A DNA stretch of 64,000 nt, taken from Litomosoides sigmodontis. Taxonomy: Eukaryota; Nematoda; Chromadorea; Rhabditida; Onchocercidae. Both the position numbers and the translations under genes were made by a program. The stretch covers positions 3,950,507 to 4,014,506 of the forward strand of contig OY718803.1 in NCBI GenBank assembly GCA_963070105.1, written 5' to 3'. The notes beneath the pieces are model-generated. The model did no database searches, was not told the origin of the DNA, and saw only the letters and a program-made list of their open reading frames with translations. This document shows, one piece after another, positions 50,187 through 61,909 of the stretch; position 1 is the first letter of the stretch, and each line of letters starts with the position of its first letter.

Positions 50187-52560
50187 TCAAGATCTAGTGC
50201 CCGCATCCGATATGCGGTTTAATTCAGCCACATAATCTTTATGGAAGTATTTTTTGACATCATTTTCATTTTCTAGTGTTAAGTATGTAGCAAGGTAGTC
50301 TATGTCGAAGCACTGTACGTTGTTCTCTATAAGCTTCACCGCTTCCTGAAATTTCCGTTCTATTGGAATTAGCAAGAAATTAAACCATTTATTTCAAAAA
50401 TTTCGAATATTGTCTTCACTACTGTTTTTGAAATTGCTCTCTCTATTCTTGCCGATGAAAACAGATATCATTGTACGATGAATGATGGTATCGACTTGAA
50501 ACCTTAAAATTTTTAAGTAAAATGTAAATAAATCTAAAATAGTTAATGTTTTGAAGGCAAATCTGTTGTGCTTTAAAGATGTTAGCGTATGTTCCGAAAA
50601 AATTTTCGTAAATTTGGACTGCGAGCTGACCTGCGAATTCCAGAACCTCGACTTTTCAACAAGCGCAACAGTGAACCCTTCCAATGAGCAAATATCATCT
50701 CTAAAACTCAGGCATAATTTTTTTTTGAACAAATCAAAAAAAGTTTCCTTCTAGAGGGTTCAATATGAGTCCATTTTAAAAAAAAAAAAACGAAAAATCC
50801 TAAAAAATGCTGTTTAAACTGAAACAAAAATAACTTAAAACAAATCTGTTGTACCTTAGATACGCTGTCCCGCCACCGAAATATATGATACGTTTAAGAT
50901 CGGTAAATCGACGATGACTACAGTAAAGTAATGCTTTCCATTTGTGGAAGGCCCTTTCATTCGGATTCTACAACTACATGATTGTTAGGTCATCTCTCTA
51001 ATCTAATAAAATATGAAAACAATTATGAACGAGGAAGACAAGGGCATCTTCTGAAATGCAACCGCAGGAGTCGCGTGCCTCTTAAAGGCATTTCACATAA
51101 TTTTGTAAAGCGCACAGCTATTTCTGCAAATGCGAGTTGGTTACACATTGAGGGGTTCTACAACTCTGATGATCTTGACTTGCTTTTTCAATGCAGATTT
51201 CTGTAACCTTTTCGATTTTCCGCCGCCATCGTGGACAAGCCAATGCGAAAGAAAGAAAACGAGATTGTGATGAAAGAAGACGGTGCTTGGTTACTGAATG
51301 AACACTTCCCCACTCGTAATTATCGACCTGGAAAAATAGCGATGCAAAAATTGAAGACAATCTCAACACGCTTCCAAGATTTCTCAATCACTTTCGAATT
51401 CATAAGTAGTCGACATACCATTACGTTAGAGGGATATTAAACTCATTAGTTGAAATGATCGGAATGGAATATCCTACCAATTCATAAGTTATCTCATTTC
51501 AGTTCTTTGGCCCTCAAATACCAGTTTGGATTTTACCACAGTAAAAATTTTTCAGTCGTCATCGAATGATCTTAAAAGCACCATACCCAAAGATGGATTA
51601 ATTAAAAGCATTTTCAATAAAAGGAACGATGTCAAGGAATAAACACAAAATCATTACAACAGGAAGAGAAGAGTGAGAGTTCCGGAAGACAAACGCTAGA
51701 GGAAAATGAGATCTACACATGACGGTAACTGCTTTGTTAGATGCGCTACTCATTACTTAATATAAAATGAATTTTTTGCTGCTTTTAACTTCTAAACTGA
51801 GATTAGTGATTCAATCGATGTTACTCTATCAAATGCAGACTACACTAACAGCTGTATTGAGAATGAAAATAGTTTAATCAATGCTAACCTCAAGCCACTT
51901 TGATTGTGCGTGAGAATCGATCACATAGTCCTCGTCGACAATTAAGAGTCCTTTAGCAATCGAACAAAGCAATTTCTGATTGCGCACTATACGACCACAG
52001 ACCAGATGGGTTACCTTTTCACTGAATTCATTGCATACTTCCCCACCTAACTGATGAACCATAGTAACCAAGTCATTTTTATCCTGTAAAAGAGCAAGTG
52101 ATGAATCTGATTTTCTCAGAACTAAATTGGACATATAAATACAGACTCCTGAAGTTGATACATGAATACAACTCTTGCATAAACTGCAACTCAATGATGA
52201 AATATATTGTGGGAGTCAACAGCTATACAATAGAGTTGATTTTTTTGCAACTTACATTTTTATTGAAGTTTCATTCTAGACTCAGAGTTGAACTTCTATC
52301 AGATTTCCTCAGGTTGAAGAATCTTATGCTTGTACATGTCAGAAGATCCTAAGTTGCCAGCACCATCACAATAAAAAGTAAAAAACCACTGAAGTTTTCA
52401 ATCAGACTTACATGCTGCACGATTGAAGTGAAACATATAGTGAAGCACATTTTGGATATGGCGGGTGTTTTTACTACGACAGCGTTTTCATATTGTTCCG
52501 CAGTGCTTAAACCCAAATGTATATTGCAAAGAAAGTAAATGCTAAAGCAATTTTTCTGCA
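50187..52560 (-). other. topbp1: TopBP1 C-terminal BRCT pair (BRCT7-8)
   Basis: In transcript order: about 52530-52412 (AVVVKTPAISKMCFTICFTS), 52084-51889 (KNDLVTMVHQLGGEVCNEFS, LLIVDEDYVIDSHAQSKWLE), about 51365-51207 (NYEWGSVHSVTKHRLLSSQS and the WRRKIEK helix), about 50975-50858 (WKALLYCSHRRFTDLKRIIY, FGGGTAYLR), a piece near 50720-50640, and 50375-50187 (ENNVQCFDIDYLATYL). In the human protein this pair binds phosphorylated BACH1 and ATR activators. The stop is TGA at 50189-50187. Confidence 0.8.
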
Positions 52561-55500
52561 TGTCAATAAAGAAATAATGCGATGGCCGGTAAAAAAGTTG
52601 GTGAAAAGTAGATGAAAAATCGGATAAAAATAATTCGTTTTACTCCTTACTCAAATTGCGAGCATGTCCAAAGTCACCACAACTTTTTACTTATTCTAAC
52701 TCACTTCAATCTTTCTTTATTCTGCTTTTCTAAGTCAGCAAACGCAAGCGTTTTTCCATCGTTTTCCGCCTACAAATAAAAAAATTTTCCAAATTTTAAA
52801 AAAGAATCCCAAAAAATTTAATAAAGCAAAACCGTACTGCAGTCGTTGGGACCGCAAGCAGGAAACATTTTGTAAGTCACTAAACATGTACTTACCAGCA
52901 GCAAAGTTATAGCAAAACTATTACAGAACAAAAAAATTTTTTTTTAAATCCGAATTTTAGTTGCTCCGCAAAGAATGATAACGTGAATTCTAAAAAATCA
53001 TTTTGGATCTGCAAAGACTTACTAGATCTATATCGAAAGGGTTGAGTATCTGTGTGACGATGCTAAAAAAACATCATATTGTGGTAATAATAAATAGGTA
53101 AAAATTTCCTATTAATGATACCCAGAACCGTGTGAGAGAAATGATTTGAAGTACTAAATTTAAATTCATAAATTCTTAACATATATGCCCTGAAATATTG
53201 CGGCTTTTTGATAAGCAAAATACAATAAAAAGACCAAAAGCTATTAGTAAAAGATTAATACTTACGGCCTTGGGCTACTTTCTCTCCACCCGTAGTATTC
53301 CGGCTTAGGTGGCTCAACGTATCTCTTTTTAGCAATTCGTGTTTGGGATTCTACAGGAGCTTGTATCTTTGCCTTCTTTTCTTGCTCCTGAAAGAGGAGA
53401 TGATTAAATTGTTCTCTAGCGAAATCAAAATTTAATCCACTGCGTCTAAATGAATTTCAAATAACTTTAATTTGTCAATAAACTAGAAAGAATCCAAAGC
53501 TATCACTATCACACTTTATTTTTTATAACAATGAATGAAATCAGCGTACACGTTGTTTTTCTTTTTCAGCCTCTACAGATCGCGCATACTGTTCCCTTTG
53601 TACAGCAAGCTTAGCCAGTTTTTCAGCTATTCTTCTCCTTAAAATGACAGAAAATACTTCATTTTTAGGATTTAAAATAAATTAAAATAATAAATTCTAT
53701 CATATCGCATTTAGGGCGTGAATGGAAGTATTTGAAAGTTATCCAAATATACGATGCTAACAAACTTTTTCTCATCTTTCGAGAGAGCCGGTTCGCAACG
53801 ATTTTCAGAAACTGTTGACCGCGCCTTTTTGGGACTTTTCACGGATCCCATTGGTAAGATTGATTCAGCACTTCTTTTGTTTTGCCTAATCTATAAGTTC
53901 GAATATGATTTTTTTAAAGAGCTGCTATTTTCAATTTTGTTAGCTTATTATACTCAACTTGTGTATTTGTTGTATTAACCAAATAACCTATAAAGTTTAC
54001 CTGCATGCGCATATAATCATCAGCTTGTCTAATGGATGATGTGAAGGGAACATTACTCGTCTGAGCAGTTTTAACTACTGCTTCACCGATCGCATAATCA
54101 ACTGCTGTATCATTCTGCAACTATTAAAGAGTTTCTGAGGACATAAAAATGTATTTGCATTTGCATATAAATTGTATGATATGCATTTGAAGACATAATA
54201 ACAATTTTAAACAGTAAAGGCATGTTACAGCTGCTCACAATTGTTAAATAATTTTTATTATTTACATTTAAAGCGAACACTTTCACAAAAAAGCACACGC
54301 TACAATCATCGTGCAGTGAAAATTTCAAGTCTTTTAGGACCACTAATTTTTTCGACGCTGCATGAAAAAATCATCTCTACTTTCCAGTTTATACACGAAT
54401 TCCAAACTTGATCGAATATTCGTTTTACTAAAATCAAAAAGCCAGAATAAAAAAAATAAGGCCAAAATTTTGCATATTAAGGCACCTACCCAAGTTTCCC
54501 TATCCGGTGAAATATCCGAAGTGTTTTGCGTATTTATTCCATCGATATAAGCAAACGCATCAGCAAGATCCAAAACCTCTGCCAAATTGCTACTTGCCTG
54601 CTCTTGAGAATTTTTCTTGGCATATTGCTGGAAAGAAATATTTCAACGCTTTTCACAAAAATTAAATATATTGAATCAACAGTTTCTCATAATCTCTTTT
54701 CAATCACTTTCTGTTACTGCTACTGCATTTACTGCGTTTCCAAACAGAAATCATTGAAAATTATATTCAGTGAAAACTCTTACAAACAGGATAGTATTGC
54801 TAATACAACACAAATACAAATCAACATTACCAACATTTTCATCACCAAGTACATTCTGATCCAATATTTTTAGCATTCGTTCTCCAATTCTTTCCGTATT
54901 TTCGATTACATTGTGCTGCAGTACATTCATCCCACAATACTGCGGATTTGCTTCCTTTTCTTTTTTATTTAAAGTTTTTTGAATGGACAACTCATTATTA
55001 ACAGATATTCTATCCACCACATTCGATCTATTAGTATCTGGTTCCAGTTGCATAACACGTATCCACAACTGATCATCCCTCGAGTAATTCATGAATGGTT
55101 GATCGCGAAATAAATACTTATTCACTGGTTGCAGTTCATTCTAGAACCAAAAATTGCAAATCCCGGAAACTTTATAACTTGATGCTTCACTAAGGAAAAA
55201 AGAATTACTGGAACCTTTCATTTCGAGCATGTAACAAAATTCCCGTTCATTACCTGAATGATAGATTCGATGATCCAAGATGGATCCAGGACAGGTATTT
55301 TCGATTGACGCGCTAATTCAGTAATGTCCGTTTCAACAGCGGTTACTATCTCTGTACAGATATTTAACTGCTTAATTTGGTCCAAGTTATTTTTCACGCT
55401 GAAGAAAACTTTAAACACAGAAAGAATGATTTGAAACCACAAATTTGATGTTTATCATTTGCAGAACAAACAATGCGGAGGATCGTGTCAGTCAGTGAGT

Positions 55501-58500
55501 AGGCTAAATAAAACTGACATGTGATTTCTAGAAAACTGAAACACGACCGCATTTAGAATGCAACTAAATCGCTATTCAGAAATGTCTCTTAACTTGCTCA
55601 AGTTCCTGAGATTCAGTAGATCTTATATGACATAAAATTTTAAAATTTAAAAAGAAACTTACTCTGCACCAAACTTGCACAGCAAATCAGATAAGATGTC
55701 CTTCTCAGATTTAGGTAACATACTCAAACCGACAACGTGCCCATCGAAAATCTGAGAAGTTTCATATGCTTCGATAGGCCGATAAAGTGGATGCTTTCCG
55801 TCATTAATTATTGCACCTTTTCTAATACATTCTTGCTAGAATTCAAGAGTTAACGGATGCAGCTGAACACATTAAAACACATTAGAAATGTTCTTGACGC
55901 CACATTCCATTCAAACTAATACTCGAGCTTAAGCACATATGTCCCATCTCAAGAAAAATTAACAAAAAATGCAAAAAGGCGAAGTGTGGCTGTACATGAA
56001 TATTTAGAAACTGTAACTGTGATAATCTTTAAGCATTTCATGTTAACTGCACTTGCAGGACGAAGTGTAAGTTTTACTTTTTTAAATTTGATCCTAGCAT
56101 ATGCCAGGATCAAAAAAGGTGAATAAAGAATAAGAAACAGAAATTTCCTGCATTTCTGATCAACGCACAAAAATTACGTACCAGCCAAAATGATGAAACG
56201 ACGCTGCCGTAATTGAAATTTGTTTCACTGTTATTGAGAAGACAATCCAGCACTTCGCATACTACATAATCAACCCAATTTTTTGTCTCATGCTCCACCT
56301 TACCTGAAAACTTTTCATTGAGACTACCACATTTATTCACTAATGGATAAAGATTTCCATGTTTATTCATTATAACTTACTTTAATGCAATTTAATGAGT
56401 TCAAACTTTCAAATGCCGAACTGTCTAATATAGCTTGATCAATGTTTGCATAGAGTGCCATTATTTCTAGAAAAATATTACCTCCACAAGTTTCGATATT
56501 AGAAAACAGTTCATTTCGAATCTCTTCTGTATTAACAACAATGCGAAATGACAACCCAGTGAACAAAAGTCGATTATATTCGCCACCTTCATCATCGCTG
56601 TTTACTGGTCCTTCCCAAACAATCCCTTCTACAGAATCCATTTGAACATTTGCCAACATTCCAATTGCTTTACCAAACAGTCTAGTTCCTATCTGGAATA
56701 ATGAAAGCTCCCTTAGCTCTAAAACTCAATACGTTCGAAATGTAATGTATAAAGACTGTGATGTTTTCTAAGTAAATAAAACATAGCATTACAATACCAT
56801 ATTATCTTAATAAATAAAGTTCAATTTAACTTGAATGAAATGACTAGTTATCAGTGAACGATTATATCTAGAATAGATTCCTCCTTCAAAGTTAGGTAGT
56901 ATCAATATAGAGACGAAAAAATCCATCTCTCTCAAAAAACAACCTATTCACATCTCTCTTGCAGACTTGTTCTTTGACCCCAGTAAAATCTTAAAACTAA
57001 GGTCTAAAATGAAACCTACTTCAGTAATTTTCAATGTCGTTTTCGTTTCAAGTTCATTACTGTAATCATGTCCTTTCATAGCCGCTACACTTAGCGTATG
57101 TTGCGAAAGTTCGACATTGCTCTTTTCTTGTTTGAAAATTAAGTAGTCTGATTCATCCAAAACTATTTGTGCTTTGGCACAATCCAACAACCACTCACAT
57201 GTAACCACTTTCACATTATTGCGTGCTTTTTCCTCAAGCTGCAAATAAAAATTTCTATTTTTCGTTGGACAAATTGTGAATATTCGAATTATTTAGCTAT
57301 TAGACAATTCGCAATTTCCGCAATTTCCAGAATGGTGGGTTTGAACATAGTCAAATAGAAATTTGGCAAAAATCCGATTCACTATTCTGAAAGCTTTGAG
57401 GTTCAAAAATTAAAAAAGACCTGTTTAATCAGTTTCCAGTCCAGCCTTTGCCGACCAACTACCACGTGAGTAATATCAGTATACACAAGCCTGTCACGCC
57501 GACCCGATCCAACTCTATTGGTAAGCCATTTATATTTTTTGAAATTTTCATCCTCTATTCCACACAAATAAATGATACAATCCTTAAACGAAAATGAGAT
57601 AAACTACATTATTGAAAAAATGTAAAAATATTGAAAATATTCTGAAGAAGCCTAGCCGAAATCTTTTAGCGGTCCAGTACAAAGATATTTCGTTATAAAA
57701 GAGATACTTCAAAAGCATAACTTTCTCGCAGAAAAGGGACTTACACTCATGAAGTCATTAAAACGAAGAGCATCTAAATCGAAGAGTACAATAGGATCGA
57801 CTTCTACCATCATCCGCTGTGACTGTTTTACTTTCAACAAATTACTGCAAAGATTATAATAAATTGGGGCCAGCAAATAAATTTTAAACTTTGATAAATT
57901 ATTCGGACTGTAAAGATAGACTCATTACTGCAGTGCCTCCAATAGAAGATTCATATCATTAAGTTCGGACTTAGTGACAAATTTCATGAAGCCAAATATC
58001 AAATCAATTATTTCAATTGTTTAGTGATCGTCTCAAGTTGATCTTTACTTCAAACGATTTGAACTGCTGGAAATAATTACTTTTACTCAACCTTTCCATC
58101 CCTATACAAAAGGAACACCGAATATTATGGAACATGCAAACAACGACAACGAACCTTCCGATGACGTTTGATTTATTTGTTTGAATATTTTCCCTTTTCG
58201 TTAGCTTCATCTGTGGAACAACATTTGATATTAATCTATTATCTTCCGACACATCTGAAGCTTTTTATTTAATTTTTTATGTTAATTTTTAATGCAAAGC
58301 TTTCTATTTTTTTTAGTTCGCTAAATGACCGAGACTATTGTTATCTTGAATTACTTTTGAGAAACGCCTTCAGTAATCACCCATTTACACACAGAATGTT
58401 CCCGTCCTCTAATGAATAAGATAAAATTACGATTGGTCACAGAGTCCAAACTGAAATGGAATTACTTTCTACAATTCGCAAGAAGTTAAAAAATTGTAGA

Positions 58501-61226
58501 AAAAAAATTAAACGCTCACCCTTTGCTTGTTGTTCATCAGAGAAACGAATGGCACTAATCTCTACATTTGTAAGTGGTTGAAATGGGGTAAGTTGTGAAA
58601 CTCGTGGGGTACTACATTCATCAGCTATCCTTGTTTCATAAAGTCTTTCAGGAAGACGATATCCCTAAATTTATACTAAAAAGTGTGAGCAGTAACTGAT
58701 CGCAGCAGTGACAACATTCACAAAAGGATTTGCAAAAAATGTGATCTTTTACAATTTTTTCAGGAACATACCTTCTCCACACTTTTTGTAACCCATCGTA
58801 AACGGACGATTCTGATCTGATTCCAGCCCCATTTCCTAGCAATTTTATATTTCTCACCCGAATTTAAATCTGTCACCAAATGAGTGCAGTGATTTCTTTT
58901 CATATTTCCCGTATAGACACCACCATTTGCTTCAATAAGCCGCGAAAGTGTTGGACGATCTTGAGGAGCAATACCTGAGCAGCTTATAACCTGAAATTAA
59001 TTGGGCTAAATACAAACAATTCTTTCATGCTAATCCGGCATATGCCCAAGTACTGCATTACACGAATATTCACCTTGATTTTATGTTATTCTCAATTAAT
59101 TTGAAAGTTCAATTGTATTTTCACTTAATACTGATGCCGATAATTGCTAACTGTTACTAATAATACTACGTTTAGATCCATAATAAATGAAAAAATCATT
59201 CAGTGATGGTTGGAACAAAAATGAACTTACACATTTAACAAAAATTTGGAGCTTGTGTTCGCTGATAAATTGTTCATCGGTATATTTTGCTTCACTAAAT
59301 GATTTTGCACTTTTCCATGCCGCAAATATCCACCCCACCGACAGCACTGGAACTGCATAGTCTACAGCAGTCTGAAAAGTGCCCTATTATTACATTACGA
59401 TATTTTCAGGTTAATTTAGATCATTAAGACAATATGTATTTAGACTCGCTTTTTTCCTTCAGGCAACAGTGGCATTCTACAGCCTAATTCAACGTTTGAA
59501 TAAGTCTTACTAATCGTGATGAACTAACAACAAATTTTTTGGATTCTGTGTCCTGAGAATCAGCAACTAGATGGGTGACTTTCTTTGTGAAAGCTTTAGA
59601 AATCGTCCCACCCATCATCTTCACCATTGAAATTTGTTGTTCCTAAAACGATGAACAAATTAAGTTTGAAAAAGAAAACATTTTATAGACAAATACTAAT
59701 GGTACCTATAGGATCAGTGTCATTAGCTAATTAGTTTTTCTCAGCTGATAATCAAGTATGCAAATTCGCGATCAAGATACAAAACAGAAGTTAAAACATG
59801 GTAAAGATGTCAAGCCAGAAAAGCACAAAGTAAACCCGTATTTTCACTTCAATTCCACTGAAGCACACAATGGAGCCTTGTAGAGTTGTGGACCAGACAG
59901 GCGAGTGTCGTTTTGGAAGGCGTTCTTTTCTTTTCAAACATGTTATAAGCGCTAATGTTCCGTACACCCTGATTTGTTCAATTGTCATATATGGTGAGTT
60001 TAGTTTAGTTACGTGTGATACATACGATAATAGCATGGATTATTCTCGTCCATTTCGACCGCTTCACAAAATTCAATGTCTTATAATAAGAATTTTAAGC
60101 ATATCATGTTAATACAAAATTTATAAATATTCTTGAAAAATTCAACTGATTCGCGGAGAAATACCTGCACTTTAAAGAAATTAAATGGCTAAATACTTTT
60201 CCCCTGAATGCGGGGAGCACATAGAAATCATCACATTCGAACTTTCGCTCTAGACAATCTTTGCTTGTGATCCATTTCGGGTTCAATGATTTTTCCTTCA
60301 GTATCTTTAAAAACATTGAGTTCATGGCTTGTAGGAAGGTATAAAAGGAATTTAAAAAGCTTCCTTATGGAAGAGAAATCCTTAACAAGCCATTGATTAT
60401 TGCAAAAGAATAGAAGCTACAAAACCAGGACATTGCTGTATGGAAAAAGAGAATAAATTATCATTTGATTCCCAAATTCGCTCTGATCAAATCGAGTTGT
60501 CAAACACTAAAATTAGTACGAGTTGTACTAGTACGTTGAATAAAGGTTACTACAATAAGATAATTTGGCCGTCATTTTTACGTCACCTCTAGCTACCAAA
60601 GAAAGTGAGAATCGATCTTCCTATTTAAATAAGTTTGTAATTTTGTCACTTAATCCATGAGTTAGTTAAATGATCGATGGCTTGAATTAGTCCACATCAA
60701 CTAAAACGTAGTGAAACTTCATGAATATTTTAATAGTTTAACATTTTAAAATCACAATATTCATGAAATGAGTGGCAGAATTTTCTATTTTGTTTCCAAA
60801 AACCGTTTCAAAATTGAGGTTTAAATGAATAAAAAATTCTAGACGCCTATTTCTATACGGTTTCACTCGTTATTTTCGTAATGATGTCGTTGAGTGATTT
60901 TACACAATACGTAATTTTGTTATCTATTTCGACCGCCTTCACTAAATCCAATTAATTTTATGGGTTCTTTTAGACAATTTTTTCATTCCTTTTTAGCTCA
61001 GTCACCAATCACAACTTAACCTCCACTTACATATATACTACAGTGGCAGCAAAAAAAAATAGAAACAAACTTGAAACAGGTCCTCCTGATGAATAAGTTC
61101 ATCGGAACGTGGAGAACCCGCAATAGCCTCACCAACTTCGGTCTTCAACATCCACAGCTGGTACTTTCCGACCATTTCGATGTCTTCATTCGATGAGTGC
61201 TTTTTCCACGTCGTTTTCGAAAACAT
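50187..61226 (-). CDS. topbp1: TopBP1/Dpb11-family multi-BRCT replication and checkpoint scaffold
   Basis: TopBP1 links CDK-phosphorylated factors at origins and activates ATR at damaged forks. Exon 1 (61226-61071; MFSKTTWKK...HQEDLFQ) joins in phase 0 to 60304-60165 (ILKEKSLNPK, FRGKVFSHLISLKC). BRCT0/1 continue at about 60010-59825 (LPKRHSPVWSTTLQGSIVCF), 59643-59520 (MVKMMGGTISKAFTKKVTHL) and 59370-59233 (VLSVGWIFAAWKS). BRCT2 is at about 58990-58530 (LIEANGGVYTGNMKRNHCTH). More BRCT repeats lie at about 57590-57000, 56690-56190 and 55810-55255. Linker exons are at about 55140-52700. The CT pair starts at about 52530-51890 (LGGEVCNEFSEKVTHLVCGR), then 51365-51207 (YEWGSVHSVTKHRLL, ACPRWRRKIEK) and ends at about 50975-50187 (HKDYVAELN...). 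Domain order and the YEWG/RWRRKI segment identify the family. Several exon edges are approximate. Confidence 0.88.
53270..55140 (-). other. topbp1: TopBP1 disordered linker exons
   Basis: Several short minus-strand exons lie between the middle and C-terminal BRCT groups. They are about 55140-54830 (LQPVNKYLFRDQPFMNYSRD), 54580-54494 (AEVLDLADAFAYIDGINTQN), 54115-54000 (DYAIGEAVVKTAQTSNVPFT), about 53880-53780 (MGSVKSPKKARSTVSE), 53638-53550 (RRRIAEKLAKLAVQREQYAR) and 53392-53274 (RIAKKRYVEPPKPEYYGW). They are polar, include a charged helical part, and are poorly conserved. Human TopBP1 has its ATR-activating region at this place, but no clear match to it was seen here. Confidence 0.6.
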
Positions 61227-61909
61227 CTTTTCCAAGTACAAAATTTGATCACACCTCCTTCAACAGATGCATATAAAATGTGGCAGTGAGAAAACAAATT
61301 GACCTAACGCTTAAATCAGCAATCCCTTGAGCTTTTGAAAACCGTTCCCCACACATAGAGCCTCACCCACCCATTCAGAAAACCAACGAGCCGCCAATTC
61401 GGACGACGTACGCTCGAATTATGATAGGAAGTGAGGGAAAGCTACTTCTTGCGTGCCATGCCTACTTTTAACGTGAGTGGGTCGTGGGATTCTTGAGAGG
61501 TTGGATTGGAGATTCCGGTTGGATGCTGTTACAGCTGATAAGCTTGGAGGTGACAATTCTTGTCACTTAGACAAGTATGTCGAAACAGGGAGTCGAACTT
61601 TGTGACATTGCGTACGGGAAATTCAGGGGTAGGCATATGTGGTTCAGTCTTTTAAAGGGAAAGGCTGGTGCAATATTCCATCTCTCTTCGTACTTATTTT
61701 GTATAGCAGTTGTTCTTCAAGTGTATGTTAAGGGTATTATGATGTTTTATCCCACTGTTCCTACTTTATATGCTACTCTCCTCCAAAAATGCGCAAATTT
61801 CAGCCCGGTGTTGTCAAGACGATTCATTATTATTTATTTGTTTCAAATTACAGGTTGAAGGTGCCATTATTGAGCGCTTTTTTCAAACTTGTTCAAAAAA
61901 TTATCTTGC
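61227..61909. promoter_or_regulatory. Divergent region between TopBP1 and the TMEM242-like gene
   Basis: About 680 bases separate the two start codons. The first half is less AT-rich than nearby introns. TTTCAAATTACAG ending at 61853 is a good 3' splice site and, with no in-frame exon upstream, probably a trans-splice acceptor for the rightward gene. The frame opening at 61577 cannot be joined in frame to the 61910 start. Confidence 0.45.

Noticed and set aside
53754..53978. Plus-strand frame starting MLTNFFSSFERAG
   Set aside because: The minus strand of the same bases reads a TopBP1 linker exon (MGSVKSPKKARSTVSE) in gene order, so the plus frame is a shadow.
61577..61858. 93-codon frame starting MSKQGVELCDIAYGKFRG
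   Set aside because: It has a donor-like AGGG|GTAGGC, but joining it to the acceptor at 61853 cannot keep frame with the TMEM242-like start at 61910. The rest is AT-rich with no recognised domain, so it is most likely outron or leader sequence.
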